Positions 24,301-36,621 of a stretch of DNA of 64,000 nt are shown here, in pieces. The position numbers and the translations under genes were made by a program. Every line of letters starts with the position of its first letter. Position 1 is the stretch's first letter. The notes below the pieces were generated by a model that did no database searches, was not told where the DNA came from, and saw nothing but the letters and a program-made list of their open reading frames with translations. The DNA is from Plecoglossus altivelis (lineage: Eukaryota > Chordata > Actinopteri > Osmeriformes > Plecoglossidae), in assembly GCA_036571765.1 (NCBI GenBank), contig BROE01000013.1, positions 9,998,857-10,062,856 on the forward strand, in the 5' to 3' direction.

Positions 24301-26602
24301 GATAAAGAGGAAGGAAGTCTCATTAGCATCATAAGGCTAATCACCAGTCAGGGTGGTCTTCCCCAGCCCGAGTCTCACCCGTCACTCTCGGACCCGTACA
24401 CCACAGGAACTCTGTGGGTGGAAGCCACCCCCATCTCTTGCTGCGCGTGCTCCAGGTTACGTTCAAATGTCTCCACACTGCCGATGTTGAACCATAGGTA
24501 GCTCTACCGAGATACAGGGAGTTGGATGTTGGGATGGGGCCATCTTGACATGCTTTACTAATAAGGTTTTGGGTAACTCTGCTTCCTGTTGCTGGTACGT
24601 ACCACATCTGAAGTGTAAACTCCATGAGCTGGGATCACCTTCACATACTGTTTGTTGACGACCTCCAGACGATCCACCTGGACACACAGACAAGACGCAA
24701 CACATCATCAACTACAGCTGTTGTACACATCAACATGACTGGACAGCTGTAGAGCTTTTCTAACAGAGAACAAAAGATGGAGATTCAACATAATCTTCAT
24801 TAGAATCTAACATATGGATATGAGGGTGTACACTTCCTGGTTACTGCAGGGATACTCACCAGTCCTCTGGCCAGGTACACATTCACAAACTCCTTCCATG
24901 AGATTTCCTTCCCTGTCTCCCGAAAGTAGAAATACAGGAATGCTGATGTCATGCCTGCTGCACCAATAGCAATGTTCCGCTGAGTCTTTTCATCCCATGG
25001 GATATGGGCCTATCAGGTTCAGAGACAAAAGCATAAGGGTATGGACAGACTGCTGTTGTGGATTGCAGACAGACAGACAGCCTGCCAGCCAGACAGACAG
25101 ACAGACACTCAGCCAGGACTGACCTCCATCTGGCCACCTTTCCTATTGGCAATCAGTTCCCATTAGCAGCTTAAACTACTATAGTTTGACCTTCTGTCCC
25201 TATAAACTGGAGCACTTATTAATAGGCTTGAAACAATGTTACTTTCCTGTCCCGGTTACATAGCAACACCTACATGCCCATACGCCATGACCCTCTGATA
25301 AACGATGTCCGGCATAACATGAAACCTTACTGAAGACTGTCTAATATGATTCCTTAAAAAGAAGTATTCAGATACTTCAGCCTAGAAATGGCTATGAGTC
25401 TCACATGATACCAACCTGGAAGCGTCTCCACCAGTCAGACTCCTCTTTCTCGCCTCCTCTCTTCCCGTCATCACCTCCTCCATTTGTTCCTCCTCCATCT
25501 CGGCCCTGAGACTCCAACTCTTTGTTCTTTTCATCTGAACATAGTGACAAGTGACAGTGGAAATGTAAAGAAGAACCATCTTCAGAAAAGTGATGGAGTA
25601 CTTTGACCTGTATTCCAAACTGGACACCGGGAAAGACAAGATACAGCAGATCATTCTCTCCCATCTTCCCTCCACCTCCTTCCCTCCCCTCCTCCTTCCT
25701 CACCTTTACTCTCCTTAGCTGATGTTTTCTCATCCAGTGTCTCTTCATTCTTCGGGAAAAACTTCTCAAAACCTCAAATGACAAAACTTTACATTAATGC
25801 TACAGACATTAATCCATTAGCCAACTACACAACAAACCAGTGTATGAAATGTATTTAATAATGTAGCAATCCATTCAGGTAATTACCTCTAGGTGGTTTA
25901 TTGGAGCTTAGCAATCGAGTGAAAGTGGCTTGATTTAATCCCATCGATGTCATACGCAGAAGATGAGAGTTCTGAGGGAGTTATGAAAGGATGAACACAA
26001 AAGATTGCCGAGGCGTGAACAGCTGGAAACATAACATTCAGACATGCGCCTGTGAAAAATACTGCAAATAACAATCACCGCCACGCCCCCTGCACGGCCT
26101 ATTATGCGATGAATGAATGATAATAACCTTCTCAAACTCAAATTGCTGTTGTAGTTCGAGCATAAAATAACAGTTCGAACCATTACTCTATGTTAATTTG
26201 AAGTTGCTTGCTGACAGATCTACTCCCATTACGAGTTCAGTGTCTCTGCTGTTAGTGCCTTTAGGACATGGTGTACTCTCGGCAAGTTGAGGACATAACA
26301 GAGCTGTCTCGTTGTGGCTTTGGCACAATGCTTCAAAACTAAATAATGACATTGTTGCACAGATAATTGCATGTTTTTGTCGATACACATTTATGTAATA
26401 ATAAAAACTGTAGTTGACGTCACATTTTTTTTCTTCCAAATCTACCCGCAAGTTAAAAAAGCAACAAACCTCCGAACAAAAGGAGGCTTACCCGTGCTGA
26501 AGAGCTGTTGTAACGTAAAGCTGCAGAAATGTTGCAGCAGCTTCTACCCCAAGCCTGTGCTCCACTCCTCAAGGGCCCGACGGAAACTGAAAGCAGACCC
26601 AT
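21394..26602 (-). CDS. afg3l1: AFG3-like m-AAA protease subunit 1
   Basis: This subunit of the inner-membrane m-AAA protease combines an AAA+ ATPase with a zinc metalloprotease for mitochondrial quality control. Seventeen coding exons in transcript order are 26602-26492, 25971-25887, 25772-25704, 25534-25416, 25009-24860, 24677-24603, 24503-24379, 24293-24020, 23920-23783, 23578-23425, 23324-23217, 22892-22767, 22663-22553, 22434-22319, 22204-22004, 21905-21711 and 21618-21394; they sum to 793 codons, all in phase. An Arg/Ser-rich N-terminus suits a mitochondrial presequence. Two membrane segments flank the intermembrane domain. Walker A is GPPGTGKT (about residue 342), Walker B ILFIDEID, the second region of homology DPALMRPGRFDR, and the zinc site HEAGH (about residue 570). 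Assigned to afg3l1 rather than afg3l2 by its dbndd1/def8 neighbours. Human AFG3L1 is a pseudogene; here I see no break. Confidence 0.95.
22205..22242. repeat. (CA)n next to an afg3l1 acceptor
   Basis: On the minus strand a GT-rich run ends in gtgtcag directly before the exon at 22204, so the repeat lies in the intron's 3' end. Confidence 0.85.
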
Positions 26603-28272
26603 CCTGCAAACTGTTTCTGGGGACCCACAGGTGCAGCTCCTCGCTGCTGTTGAGGGTAGTTAGCTAAGCCTCAACACCCACAGCTGCAAGTCTCAACACT
26701 TCCGACTCCAAATCGACGGAACCAATCCGGGAGAAGCTTGACGTAAAACGCGTCAGTAAGTGTCAGCCCATTTTAATGTTATCGAACTTCAACACGTTAC
26801 TCTGAAACTGACACCAAAGACCGAAAAACAGCTTAGAGCTTGTGCTTATTCATATTACATAATGTTATTCTTTATTTCCGCTTTTTTAAAGCCATTGACG
26901 TATTTGTGTTAGACAATCTTTCCGTTTTGCGATTGGTCAATATTTGCAATAACAAGTAACGCTTGCTACATTTTCTTTGGCTTCTGTGCTTCAAACACCG
27001 GCCTAGTCTTACCTTGCATCATGTTACAACACAATACTTGATATGGAATTGCAGAAACACATTGTCATCGTAATAAACCCTAAAGCGGGTTAGCAACACA
27101 AGACCGACTCGCTCTCTTTATAAATACTTTATTCATGCTATGCCTAATATAAGTCTGACATTATTGACAGATAAAATATGAATTTTAACCGACAAGAAAC
27201 AGGGGGTTACTTGCGTCTTATGTGTATCGAGGGATTGTCACGGTTAAATAAAATGGATTTAATGCAGACGTACCAGTGTACGCTGCTGATCTTCATTTTT
27301 GCTCAATGGTAATAATACTGAATTACAATAACAATGGCAACAATTACTTTAAATTCATGCTGAAAGATAACACAGCCAATATTTATTATTTTAAAACAAA
27401 TAATTCTAGTCTTACATGATCATTTGTTCATCAGTTCTTCATCTTTTCAAAGAATATGATCCATTTTAAGACAAGCTACTAAGAACATACACTACCGGTT
27501 ATATTTGATAATAACATTGTAATATTTCTGACCATATAAGGTACATCCATACAACAAAATATTTAAACTTAAAAAAACAAATAATAATAAAGATATAGCA
27601 GTGCATCATGAGCACCTTATCTCTCACTATAAACTAATCAGTTGTCACACCTGGTCCAGTTGACACACCTGGTCCAGTTGACACACCTGGTCCAGTTGTC
27701 ACACCTGGTCCAGTTGTCACACCTGGTCCAGTTGTCACACCTGGCCCAGTGCAGTGCTGCTGCAGTGCAGCCCCTGAGACAGACCAAGCAGCTCAGTCGC
27801 AGTTGATCAGCCTCCAGAACCTCAGCTAGGGACAGCTGAGGTTCATAGTCTGTGGTCTGTAGAGCAGTTAGGGGGTCATATCTGCCAATAAATACAGGCT
27901 CACACCTCAATCATATCAGTTAAGGCCTTGAGGTGAATGGCAGTTTTGTTGAACCAATTTCAAATGAATTACGGTTTATAAGATGGATACAACTTCACAA
28001 TGGTTAGAGTTTTGAGGCTAATTTTGTATTTCCAAGTATCACCAGGTTACATAATAAGCCTTCATGTTAGACTGGACTACAACAAACACAAACATTCTTA
28101 CACCATGGAGACCAGAAGATAATGCTAATCAAGATCAGCACAGGAAGTGAAGGCTTACCAGGACTATGTATTACAGATGATGTCAAATCAATACAGTTTG
28201 AAATGTCTTAATTGTGTGGTATGCAATGTCTGGCAAAGAGCTACGTCTTGTGCCAGTCACAGTGACAGGTGT
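26603..28272. other. afg3l1-def8 intergenic region
   Basis: No coding gene is supported. It contains the afg3l1 promoter side (right of 26602), unique AT-rich sequence, minus-strand AATAAA candidates for def8 at 27382-27387 and 27128-27133, and an 18-bp minisatellite at 27641-27748. Confidence 0.6.
27641..27748. repeat. 18-bp minisatellite, six copies
   Basis: Units of gttgtcacacctggtcca (with a/t variants at one site) start at 27641, 27659, 27677, 27695, 27713 and 27731. It probably lies in the def8 3' UTR. Because 18 is divisible by three it stays open as a short meaningless frame on the minus strand. Confidence 0.95.
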
Positions 28273-31082
28273 TTACGGTGCCTTCTCATCCGAGGACTCA
28301 TCCTGCTGGCGCTCTGTCACCCGGGCACATTTCGGACAGGTGGTGGAATTGTCATAGTAACAGTCCCTACAACAGAAGACAATAGGTGTGATCCTGGGTT
28401 AACTTTTTTTAGACAGTTAGGGGCTAGTTTAACCGTGTAAAAAAAGCCAGTTTTTCATGTCAAATGCAGGTAGAAGAGTAGCAGCCTGACCTGTGGAATA
28501 CAGCAGAACAGTCATGGCACACAGATGTGTGGCTGTCGAAGGGGAATAAGATGTCTCCTTCCTTACACAGCTCACACACAAAGCCTTTAGCCTGACACCT
28601 CTGGACACCCATGAACACACGAACACACACACACGCACACGCAATAGTGTTAGGTGGCAGACAACCTAACTGTTCCCCTGTATAAACTGCTTGGATGGAA
28701 AGTGTTACTGCAGTATTTTAAATGTAGATGCACCTCACAGTCTAACTTAATGTGCTTAGCGAAGGTGGTGTGGATCTCTGTGAGGGAGATGCTGAGTCTG
28801 CCACTGTAGATGTCAATAAGGTCCTGAAGAGAGTACATGTCATCGTTCTCCACAAAGTGCTGTCGCTCTTGCAGCTGGGGCACAGAGGGTAAGAATGGAC
28901 AGAGTCAGACTGTGTTCATTCTAAGGCAAGGTACTACACACGCTCACAATTGTGCATTTAGTACATTCTGACCCAGCTGAGAGATCTTTATTTAGCATGA
29001 CGAAGCACTCCAGCTGATTCCGAGAGTAGTGTAGCTCGCTCTGAGGTAACACCACCTCAGCATCACATACCACACTCCCTGAACCATATTTATAGTTCAG
29101 CTGCTGTGTGAAGTTTCCATTGCACATACATGTAGGTCAACAAGTCCTGTCTCTCTTAGGAGAATTAAGGCCACTTGCAGCTGTGCTGCTGTGCCTTGCC
29201 TTGTTTATCTGCTACAGAACACAAGGGGGCGCTGTGGTCCGTGAGAACATGGTGAACATGGCTGATGGTTCTGACCTGCAGCAGCAGACGGGCCTCCATC
29301 GCCTCCTTACAGGTCAGGAAGTAGGGCTTCATTAGCAGGATATCCTGACGCAGCTTCTGCAGTGGAACAGAACAGACAGGAGACAACAAGGACACTGAGA
29401 CGGTTACAGGGACTAGTAATGTTCTGCTTTCTCCCAGATGAGAGGGCAAGAAAACATGAGACACGGTATTCTTGCTAAGGAAAACAGTCTGACTGTAGCT
29501 GCTCTGGCTGGGAGCGAAGGGTCACCACCCACCCTTATCTCCACCAGCTCCTCCACAAAGTTAAAGAGTAGGGGATTGATCTCCTTCAGCCGGAGAACCG
29601 GGCGTGGCAGCATCAAGGCCAGGTAACGCAGGGAGGCACGGCACACCTGCTCAGAGTACACACACACGCACAGGTAACACCACTGCAAGCGGTGGACTTA
29701 GTCACCCCCCCCCAGGACCAATAAACACACACAATATAGCTGTATAACAGTTGCTGTTTCTATGTACCTTGTGGGGTTCAAACTCCCAGTTGTGGATGAC
29801 GCGGGCCGGGATGATGGCAGTGTCACTCCAGTGGCAGGTGCTGCAGTAGTACTGTCCTGTATAGTCACACTGTCTGGCCTCGCTGGGCACACCCCCTTCA
29901 GGGACACATACACAGAGGAGTCTGCTGTTAAAGCTCCTCTCCCAGTCTGTCACCCTGCACAACTACTTCAAGTAGAAGCGATGCATTGTTTCATTTACTA
30001 GGGTTTTGAACACTCTGGGAATTAAAAGTATGAAAGGAGGAAGTCATACGACTGCTGTTTTGCAGTGTAGTGCGTCCATACTCACTCAGAGACACAGGCG
30101 TGCGGCATTCAGCACAGCGGTAGTCTTGCTGGTCTAGCCCAACCTCAGGACAGATGCTCAGCTCATACTCTGACTGGTGGCTGACCTTCGACCTCACACA
30201 TGGCTTAGTGATTAGGTTCATACACTTGCTATGGCAACGGTAGTAACAGCCTGAAAGTGGGAGAGATGGGAGAGAGGGATGTTAGTAATGTAGTCAACTC
30301 CCCAGCTCCAGACCTTCTCATACAGACATTATGTGGCTGCTCCAGCCAGAGACAAAGAGTCAGACTAAGCATGTGACTCAACCTGAGTGGAGGTGTGTAT
30401 GCATGCGAGTGTGTGCGTCTCACCTGTGCAGGTGTACCATGTTTGGATCAAGCCCCAGATGATGGCGCTGCACTTGTCACAGGTCTGTTTCACACTCTTG
30501 CTCTTTTCCTTGGAGAAGCGGTGCTCCAATAGGACCCTCAGATTGGGCTCATCCTCGTCAGGGTCCTGGAGCAGAACCAATCAGAATACAGTTAACATTT
30601 TTTTATTTTAAGCTTCAACATTCCCTGAACGATAGCTCAGAGAGTGTGGCACTGAGACAGAACAGCTCATTATTAACCACGTCAGACAACCACAGCAGTA
30701 GTTTCACATGTTGTTTTACGGCTAAAAGTGCCAGCCTCAGCAACTATGAGGTAGTAAATGATTTAAGGTGCCTCTTCATTAAAGCACAGGCCACCCAGTG
30801 CTTAGTAAGAAAGCTTTTATGTGTTTCATGTTTCAATGTTTAGCTACCAGCATCTCTTTGTGTGCAGCTGGTCTGTTTTAAGGGCAGCTCCTCCCCCCCA
30901 CTCACACAAACACTAATTTCCAACCTTGAGCTCCTGCAGTTTGAGTCGCAGGTGTATCAGTTTGACCACAGTATCCTTCTGTCTCTCTGAGTTCTCTGGC
31001 AGCTCCAGGATCAGCCTCTTACACTCCTCGATTGCCATTTGCAGTTGCTCAATGTCTGAAGCCACAAAAGAGTCCTGAATGG

Positions 31083-31115
<33 letters not shown>

Positions 31116-32175
31116 CACACACCAACGATGACGACGACGAGAACAACAGCATGAACAACCACACACAAAATAACATTGAATAGGGGTTGAAACAGAGGAA
31201 CAAAGGTGAGGACTGTGTATGAGTGTATGTATCTGTCCATACTGACCACAGGTCTGGAGAAGTGGTCCTCAGTCAGACCCAGGTCCATGGCCCGGTCCAC
31301 AGTCTGGGTCCTGTTTTCAGAGAACAGCTCGGGTCTCAGTTCTGAGGACAAATGACATATTTACAACTTAACCTTCGCTCTCTCATCGCCCCTCTCTCTC
31401 ACACACACAACCTCAGACAAGCACACAGGAAAACCACCGTTGCAACAAGAAACGTCCTGTGAAGTTATTAGCCAACAAAAGAATCACAGAGTGGCTAGGG
31501 ATGGCCTTCAGACCACAACTTATAACAGTCACATGATCCCGATCTGTACATTGAACGACAGCTGACAGGCCAACATTACGATCAGAATGACAAAATAACT
31601 TTCCAAATAAACCCTGACTATCTAAGCCCTATAAAAGAACTCTCACTCATTCATTTACAAAAAGCAACCTAACAGACAGGGAGCAGTCTGGGTCTGTGTT
31701 AATGAATAATAAGATGTTGGACAGTTGAAAAGTTACCTGAATACATCTCAGAGTAAATCATGATGAAGACATGGAGAAATAACCGAGGCCCGATCAAGCA
31801 CAGTATAAAACTCCAGCACAATGTTCCAAGGAGTTGCTCCAATAACAGGTTTAACTGTCATCTGTCTTGGATCACTTTGACAACCATTTCCTGAAACCGG
31901 GTGGCCTTTACATTAGAGGAAGTAAGACATTCTAGGTCAGCACATTGAATGTACCTTTTCAGAACAGTGCTACACCAGCACAGGACTCGCTGCTCCTGTC
32001 TCCCCTCCATCTCCGCACCCAAACAAAGACAATGTACTTTGTAAAAGTACAGACACCATAAACACTCACCATGCCGTGGAAGGGTCTTTCCCTCTGGATG
32101 GCCTTCCTCGTCGCCCCTGTCAAAAGGGTTAAGGCGACCCTGGCGAAAGTGGGCAAGTCTCTCGTCATATTCCAT
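28273..32175 (-). CDS. def8: differentially expressed in FDCP 8 homologue
   Basis: DEF8 is a cysteine-rich relative of Rubicon and PLEKHM1 tails, linked to lysosome positioning in osteoclasts. Eleven coding exons in transcript order are 32175-32070, 31341-31247, 31074-30925, 30565-30424, 30250-30086, 29895-29768, 29646-29533, 29356-29276, 28874-28734, 28600-28491 and 28366-28273, summing to 441 codons, all in phase. The start MEYDERLAHFRQ matches the family. A C1-type zinc domain is seen (VKQTCDKCSAIIWGL, TGCYYRCHSKCMNLI), then CAECRTPVSL, and a C-terminal zinc region with QAKGFVCELCKEGD, SVCHDCSAVFHRDCYYD and TTCPKCAR. An acceptor 14 bases before the ATG (32189) shows that a non-coding 5' exon exists further right. 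The gene lies between afg3l1 and mc1r, as in human apart from the missing TUBB3. Confidence 0.95.
31083..31122. repeat. (CA)n in a def8 intron
   Basis: A CA run interrupted once lies just upstream (minus strand) of the exon at 30925-31074 and forms part of that intron's 3' end. Confidence 0.9.
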
Positions 32176-33429
32176 CTCAGCAGCAGCGTCTGGGGTGTAA
32201 TGACAGAGTATGCAGTTGCAATTACGAGGACTACCGTGCACAAGTCTTACAGAATGCGTGAATTCCATACTGTATAAATTACATATTTACTTAAAACTTA
32301 GCAACGGACATTTGTAGCGATAGCACCCAAATACATCAGGAACAGTAGAGCTATGTCAGTGAAGCTAGCCTAACCGAGACGATGCTGCATTCAGCTGCTG
32401 TGGCACTGCTATCTCACTGAAACTGTCCGAATGAGCCAGTTGAGAATAGCATTTGTACTATTCGGGCAGGCGAGTATTGATGGCACCAATACTGTCAACG
32501 CAAGGAAAGCAAGACAACTCAGAACTTGTAAGACGGGACTAGTTCTCACCTTCTTGCTACTGTGCTTTAGCAACGCTAGCTATGTAGCTTGCTAGGTAGC
32601 AACAGTCAGTAAACAAGACACGCTCACCCCATTTGTCATGCTCACACCAAGATTATTTGGATATCATACGCACAGGTTAGCAGCACTCTCTGAACACGCG
32701 GGTTTCCCCCAAGATAGCAAGTTGTCTAGCCCGCTTGTTTATGTAGTATAACAGATATCAGGATCACAAGAAGGATTCCATCGTTTTTCCCTTTGCCTGG
32801 TCTGTTACTGTCACCGATGTGGTATTCGGCTATTGTGGCACCATCTATCGTACCACTCACGTAACAACACTTATTACTTCTCTTAAAGAATCCTTTCCTG
32901 ACTGTGTTTTATTTATACAGCACCAGGGCCTCGTGTGCATTGACATAAATGCATTTGTCATTTTTTCGATCAATCAACTAGTCCTGCAAGACCGGGCCAA
33001 GACCCAGAGCTGCGCCTCATCTTGGCCTTTCCTATAAAACTACGGGATTTAAAAAAAATCCATGAACAAACATGCTTTGCATTATGATCACAATAATAGG
33101 AGAAAAAGACAGAAACATATGCCAAACAATTTCAAAATGATACACTATGGTCTAAAGCGTAAGTTATCCTGCAGAAAAATATATATGGTGGATTTTCTAC
33201 CAGAAGTGTTGCCAGTATTGCCTTCTTATCCTGTGGTAGACCTTCCTGTATCTGCGTCCTCCGGGTGCTGAATACTTGAAACCATGAGTGGATTAATATT
33301 GTGTGGTTTATCCGTGTTTGTCAATGTATGCCTGTGTCTTTGCAGTCAGGGCAAACCAACAGAACGGGACATAGATGTTTACTGTTTACAGTGACTGCAG
33401 AGATAAAGACTTCTCTGTTTTTTTGATAG

Positions 33430-33430
<1 letters not shown>

Positions 33431-33503
<73 letters not shown>
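33431..33503. repeat. (TG)n microsatellite
   Basis: About 36 nearly perfect TG units, the longest dinucleotide run in the window. Confidence 0.97.
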
Positions 33504-33506
<3 letters not shown>

Positions 33507-33606
33507 GGGTCAGCAGTAAGTTCAACAGAGGCAATGAGCAAAAGAGCATCTGTGTTTAGTGCTGTGCTTCCAGGGCCACCCAGACTCGGCAGCATGTGAT
33601 GTGCAC

Positions 33607-33845
33607 AGCCTCTAACCTCCACCTCCAGAGCCTCTAACCCCCACCTCCACAGTCTCCAGAGCCTCTAATCCCCACCTCCACAGTCTCCAGAGCCTCTAAC
33701 CCCCACCTCCACAGTATCCAGAGCCTCTAATCCCCACCTCCACAGTCTCCAGAGCCTCTAACCCCCAGCTCCACAGTCTCCAGAGCCTTTAATCCCCACC
33801 TCCACAGTCTCCAGAGCCTCTAACCCCCACCTCCACAGTCTCCAG
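33607..33845. repeat. 31-bp minisatellite
   Basis: About seven and a half tandem copies of a 31-bp C-rich unit containing agcctctaacccccacctcc; copies begin at 33630, 33661, 33692 and so on. The first copy is shortened to 22 bp. No flanking gene feature overlaps it. Confidence 0.93.
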
Positions 33846-34830
33846 TTTTATAAATGGTTAAAAGGCAACAGATGTCTGAAGGCCTCATATGGGTTAATGC
33901 ACTATCTTCGATATTAGCAGCATCATCGTATCATCTCACTCTTTACATCCCGTTGTGTACATCATGTCTGTAATAGCATATGTGACAGTGTGGGGGTTAC
34001 CAACCTGGTGCAGCAGTTTAGTGATAGACATGCTCCTCCGCTCACCCTGAGGGGACGGAACTGGACTGTTTAAAACAGTTCTGGCAAACAAGGAATCATG
34101 TTAAGAGCTTTGATTTGACAAAGAGAATCATAAAATCATGTAACTTAATTAACATGCCTTGGAGACATGCTATTTACCCCATCTGTTCAGAACCCAGATC
34201 CTGTCTATTAAAAGCTGAGTTCAGATAGTTGAATAGATCTTGTGTTTAAAGACGACAGCCTCATGAAGGACCATGTGGCCTTCTGGCTCCAGCCCAGGTG
34301 TTTCACGGCAACGATGCAAAGTTTTGCTCTGCTGAGACCTCCTGATCCTGAAGTCTCCTTTCATAACTGTGCCTGTATCACCTAGGAGACTAGATCTAAC
34401 CCTGTCACCATGAAGACCAGAACTAATCCATATTGGAGACAAAAACGGACCTTGTCATCGTGGAAGTCTGAACTAACCTTGTCATATTGACCCCCAGAAC
34501 TAACGCTGTACACATGGAATTTAGATATCAAGATGTATATTGTATGAATTTTGTCATGTTTTTTTATCATACAAATGATGATCAACATTTTGATAAGAAC
34601 ATTCCAAAATCCTTTGCGATGAAAAAACTACCTTTTAGGCTTATACACACATTAAAGGATTCAAATAATGCTTATTTCTTACATTATGTTTCTTTCTTTT
34701 TTATTCATGTTTACTTTATTCGCAAAATCAAATTGACATGAGATGGCAACTCTATAATATACAGTATATTCAAGAGTCTAAAATTACATACATGTCTGGT
34801 AAGATTTTGAATAACTTATCCTACACGAAC

Positions 34831-35549
34831 ACAGGGCTGCGTTTCCCGAAAGCGTAGTAAACATAAATTGATCGTTGTATCCATCGTAAATTGAATCTTA
34901 GTTTTAAGGGTCGTTTTCCGAAGCCATCATAGCTAAAGAGCCACTTCAAAATGCGCGTAGATTATGGAGAGCTCCAGAACAGTCGTAGATCACTAAAAGC
35001 ATCTTAAACAATGAGACTCAGTGGAGACACCAGTTGGCCGATACTAAAATCAAGGTTAGATGGATGCTATATATATTTTAAGATAACTCTTTATATACTG
35101 TACATATATATCATGTTTACAGCAGTTAAAATGAAACTGGCATATTTTTCAATGAACTTCACTACACATGCCTTCAATGAAATAGTGTGTGAATTACGCA
35201 AGAATTTCATAAATGCACCACGTTGATAGTAAATTCATGACACCTGTTAGGCTGTGTGCACCATGAGAACTATTTTAACCACATAAACGAAAAAGGATCA
35301 TCATAATTACGATTTAGTAAGTACAAACCTTTCTGTATCGACAGTAAAAAAAAATGTTGTTTCGTACCGTGATTATTCAATAATTTTGATTCACGTGTAT
35401 TGAACTAAAGTCCTAAAATTGTGACAGTGCTACCACATTTCTGCAGTTCTTAAGAGACACGTTCTAGGTATAACAATGATTCCTTATATTGCTCGTAGAG
35501 AACCCTCTTATCAACTAAGATCCATCCTAGTCGTGAAACGCAGCCCTGT
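34831..35549. mobile_element. 719-bp non-autonomous DNA transposon remnant with terminal inverted repeats
   Basis: The ends are a perfect 15-bp inverted repeat: ACAGGGCTGCGTTTC at 34831-34845 and its complement at 35535-35549. Similarity between the arms continues weakly inside (for example the paired atcttag motifs). There is no open frame for a transposase, so this is MITE-like. I do not see a convincing target-site duplication, so the superfamily is not assigned. Confidence 0.75.
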
Positions 35550-36621
35550 TCAGTTACAGTAGCTTCACACATTGATATCAATTTGAGGATTTACTGATCT
35601 TCACATCAGAACAAAGTAATTTATTAATTGATTATGTATTACTGTCGGCTAAATGTTTTAATAATACAGACAGTAAAAATAGAAGCAAATGGTTGATGGT
35701 CAAATACAATTTAATTTGAAACGATACACGTTTGGTTTTTCATCTATGATACATTTGTTGCGTTTAAATTGTATTTTTCATATGCTTATATTAATTACTC
35801 TATATAAAATCATCCGTCCATATGATTTGACTATAGACCTGTAGGCTTACATGGAAATGAGACACATGAACACACAAATAAACAAAAAACTATACAGAAA
35901 AAGGGTTCTACGAAAATGTTCTTCAGAATTTCAAACAGCACTCCTGTAGGACGGACGACTGACCAAATTACTTAAACTTCCTGAGCCGTATGCAGCACAG
36001 TATGCCACGAAGACCTTTGCCACATTTACAATATTGAACAACATACTCTTTCCAACAACATCTTAGCCAATAACCTTTGAGTCTATCTCCATATTATTTA
36101 CATACATAATTGATCACCAACCAAGCTTTCTAACTCACCATATAGAACTTTTCAGTTTAAGTCAGTCTTTTCGCTCCCTGAGAAAACTGGACCCGTGGCA
36201 GTCAAGCGTTCATTAGGATAGCCTTTTTAAGGAGAGCTCCACTTGGCAATTGAACGGAAATTATCTTTATAATTCGATAGTTTTCATTGGTACCGTGTCT
36301 TAAAGTCAGAGGCCCAGGACTGCAGCCATTGAAAAAGCTACGATCCGAAGCGTAACATGTACGTACTGCCATGCCCCGCAATACTGAAGTCCTTCCAAGT
36401 AGTTCAACACAGAAACGACCGTTTGAGGCCAAACATGTCTTCACCCTGACATGTCTTCACCCAGACATGTCTTCATCATTGTCTTTTACGAAAACAATGT
36501 CCCTGTCACTACAAAGTTTTGAAGAGGACACACCTCAGCTCCTCTCATTATTAACCATCTCCATCTCCTGTATGCCAGGGTTAGAGGTTGAATTCAGGTG
36601 GTATGAACATGGGGCCCGCTG

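Larger units (their letters stand above)
32190..36621. other. def8-mc1r intergenic region
   Basis: No coding exon is recognised in 4.4 kb. In human this position holds TUBB3; no beta-tubulin motif was seen on either strand. The interval contains the def8 5' UTR/promoter, a long GT microsatellite, a 31-bp minisatellite, an inverted-repeat transposon remnant (34831-35549) and AT-rich sequence that should include the mc1r 3' UTR. Confidence 0.65.

Noticed and set aside
21394..26602. Assignment as afg3l2 instead of afg3l1
   Set aside because: Sequence alone is close to both, but flanking dbndd1 and def8 match the AFG3L1 locus.
27638..27910. Repetitive WTRCDN-type frame as a tandem-repeat protein
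   Set aside because: It is the 18-bp minisatellite read in frame, downstream of the def8 stop and without splice or start support.
31858..32268. 136-codon minus-strand frame with a start upstream of the def8 ATG
   Set aside because: The part right of 32189 is intronic, because a clear acceptor (accccag) lies there. The family start MEYDER at 32175 is preferred.
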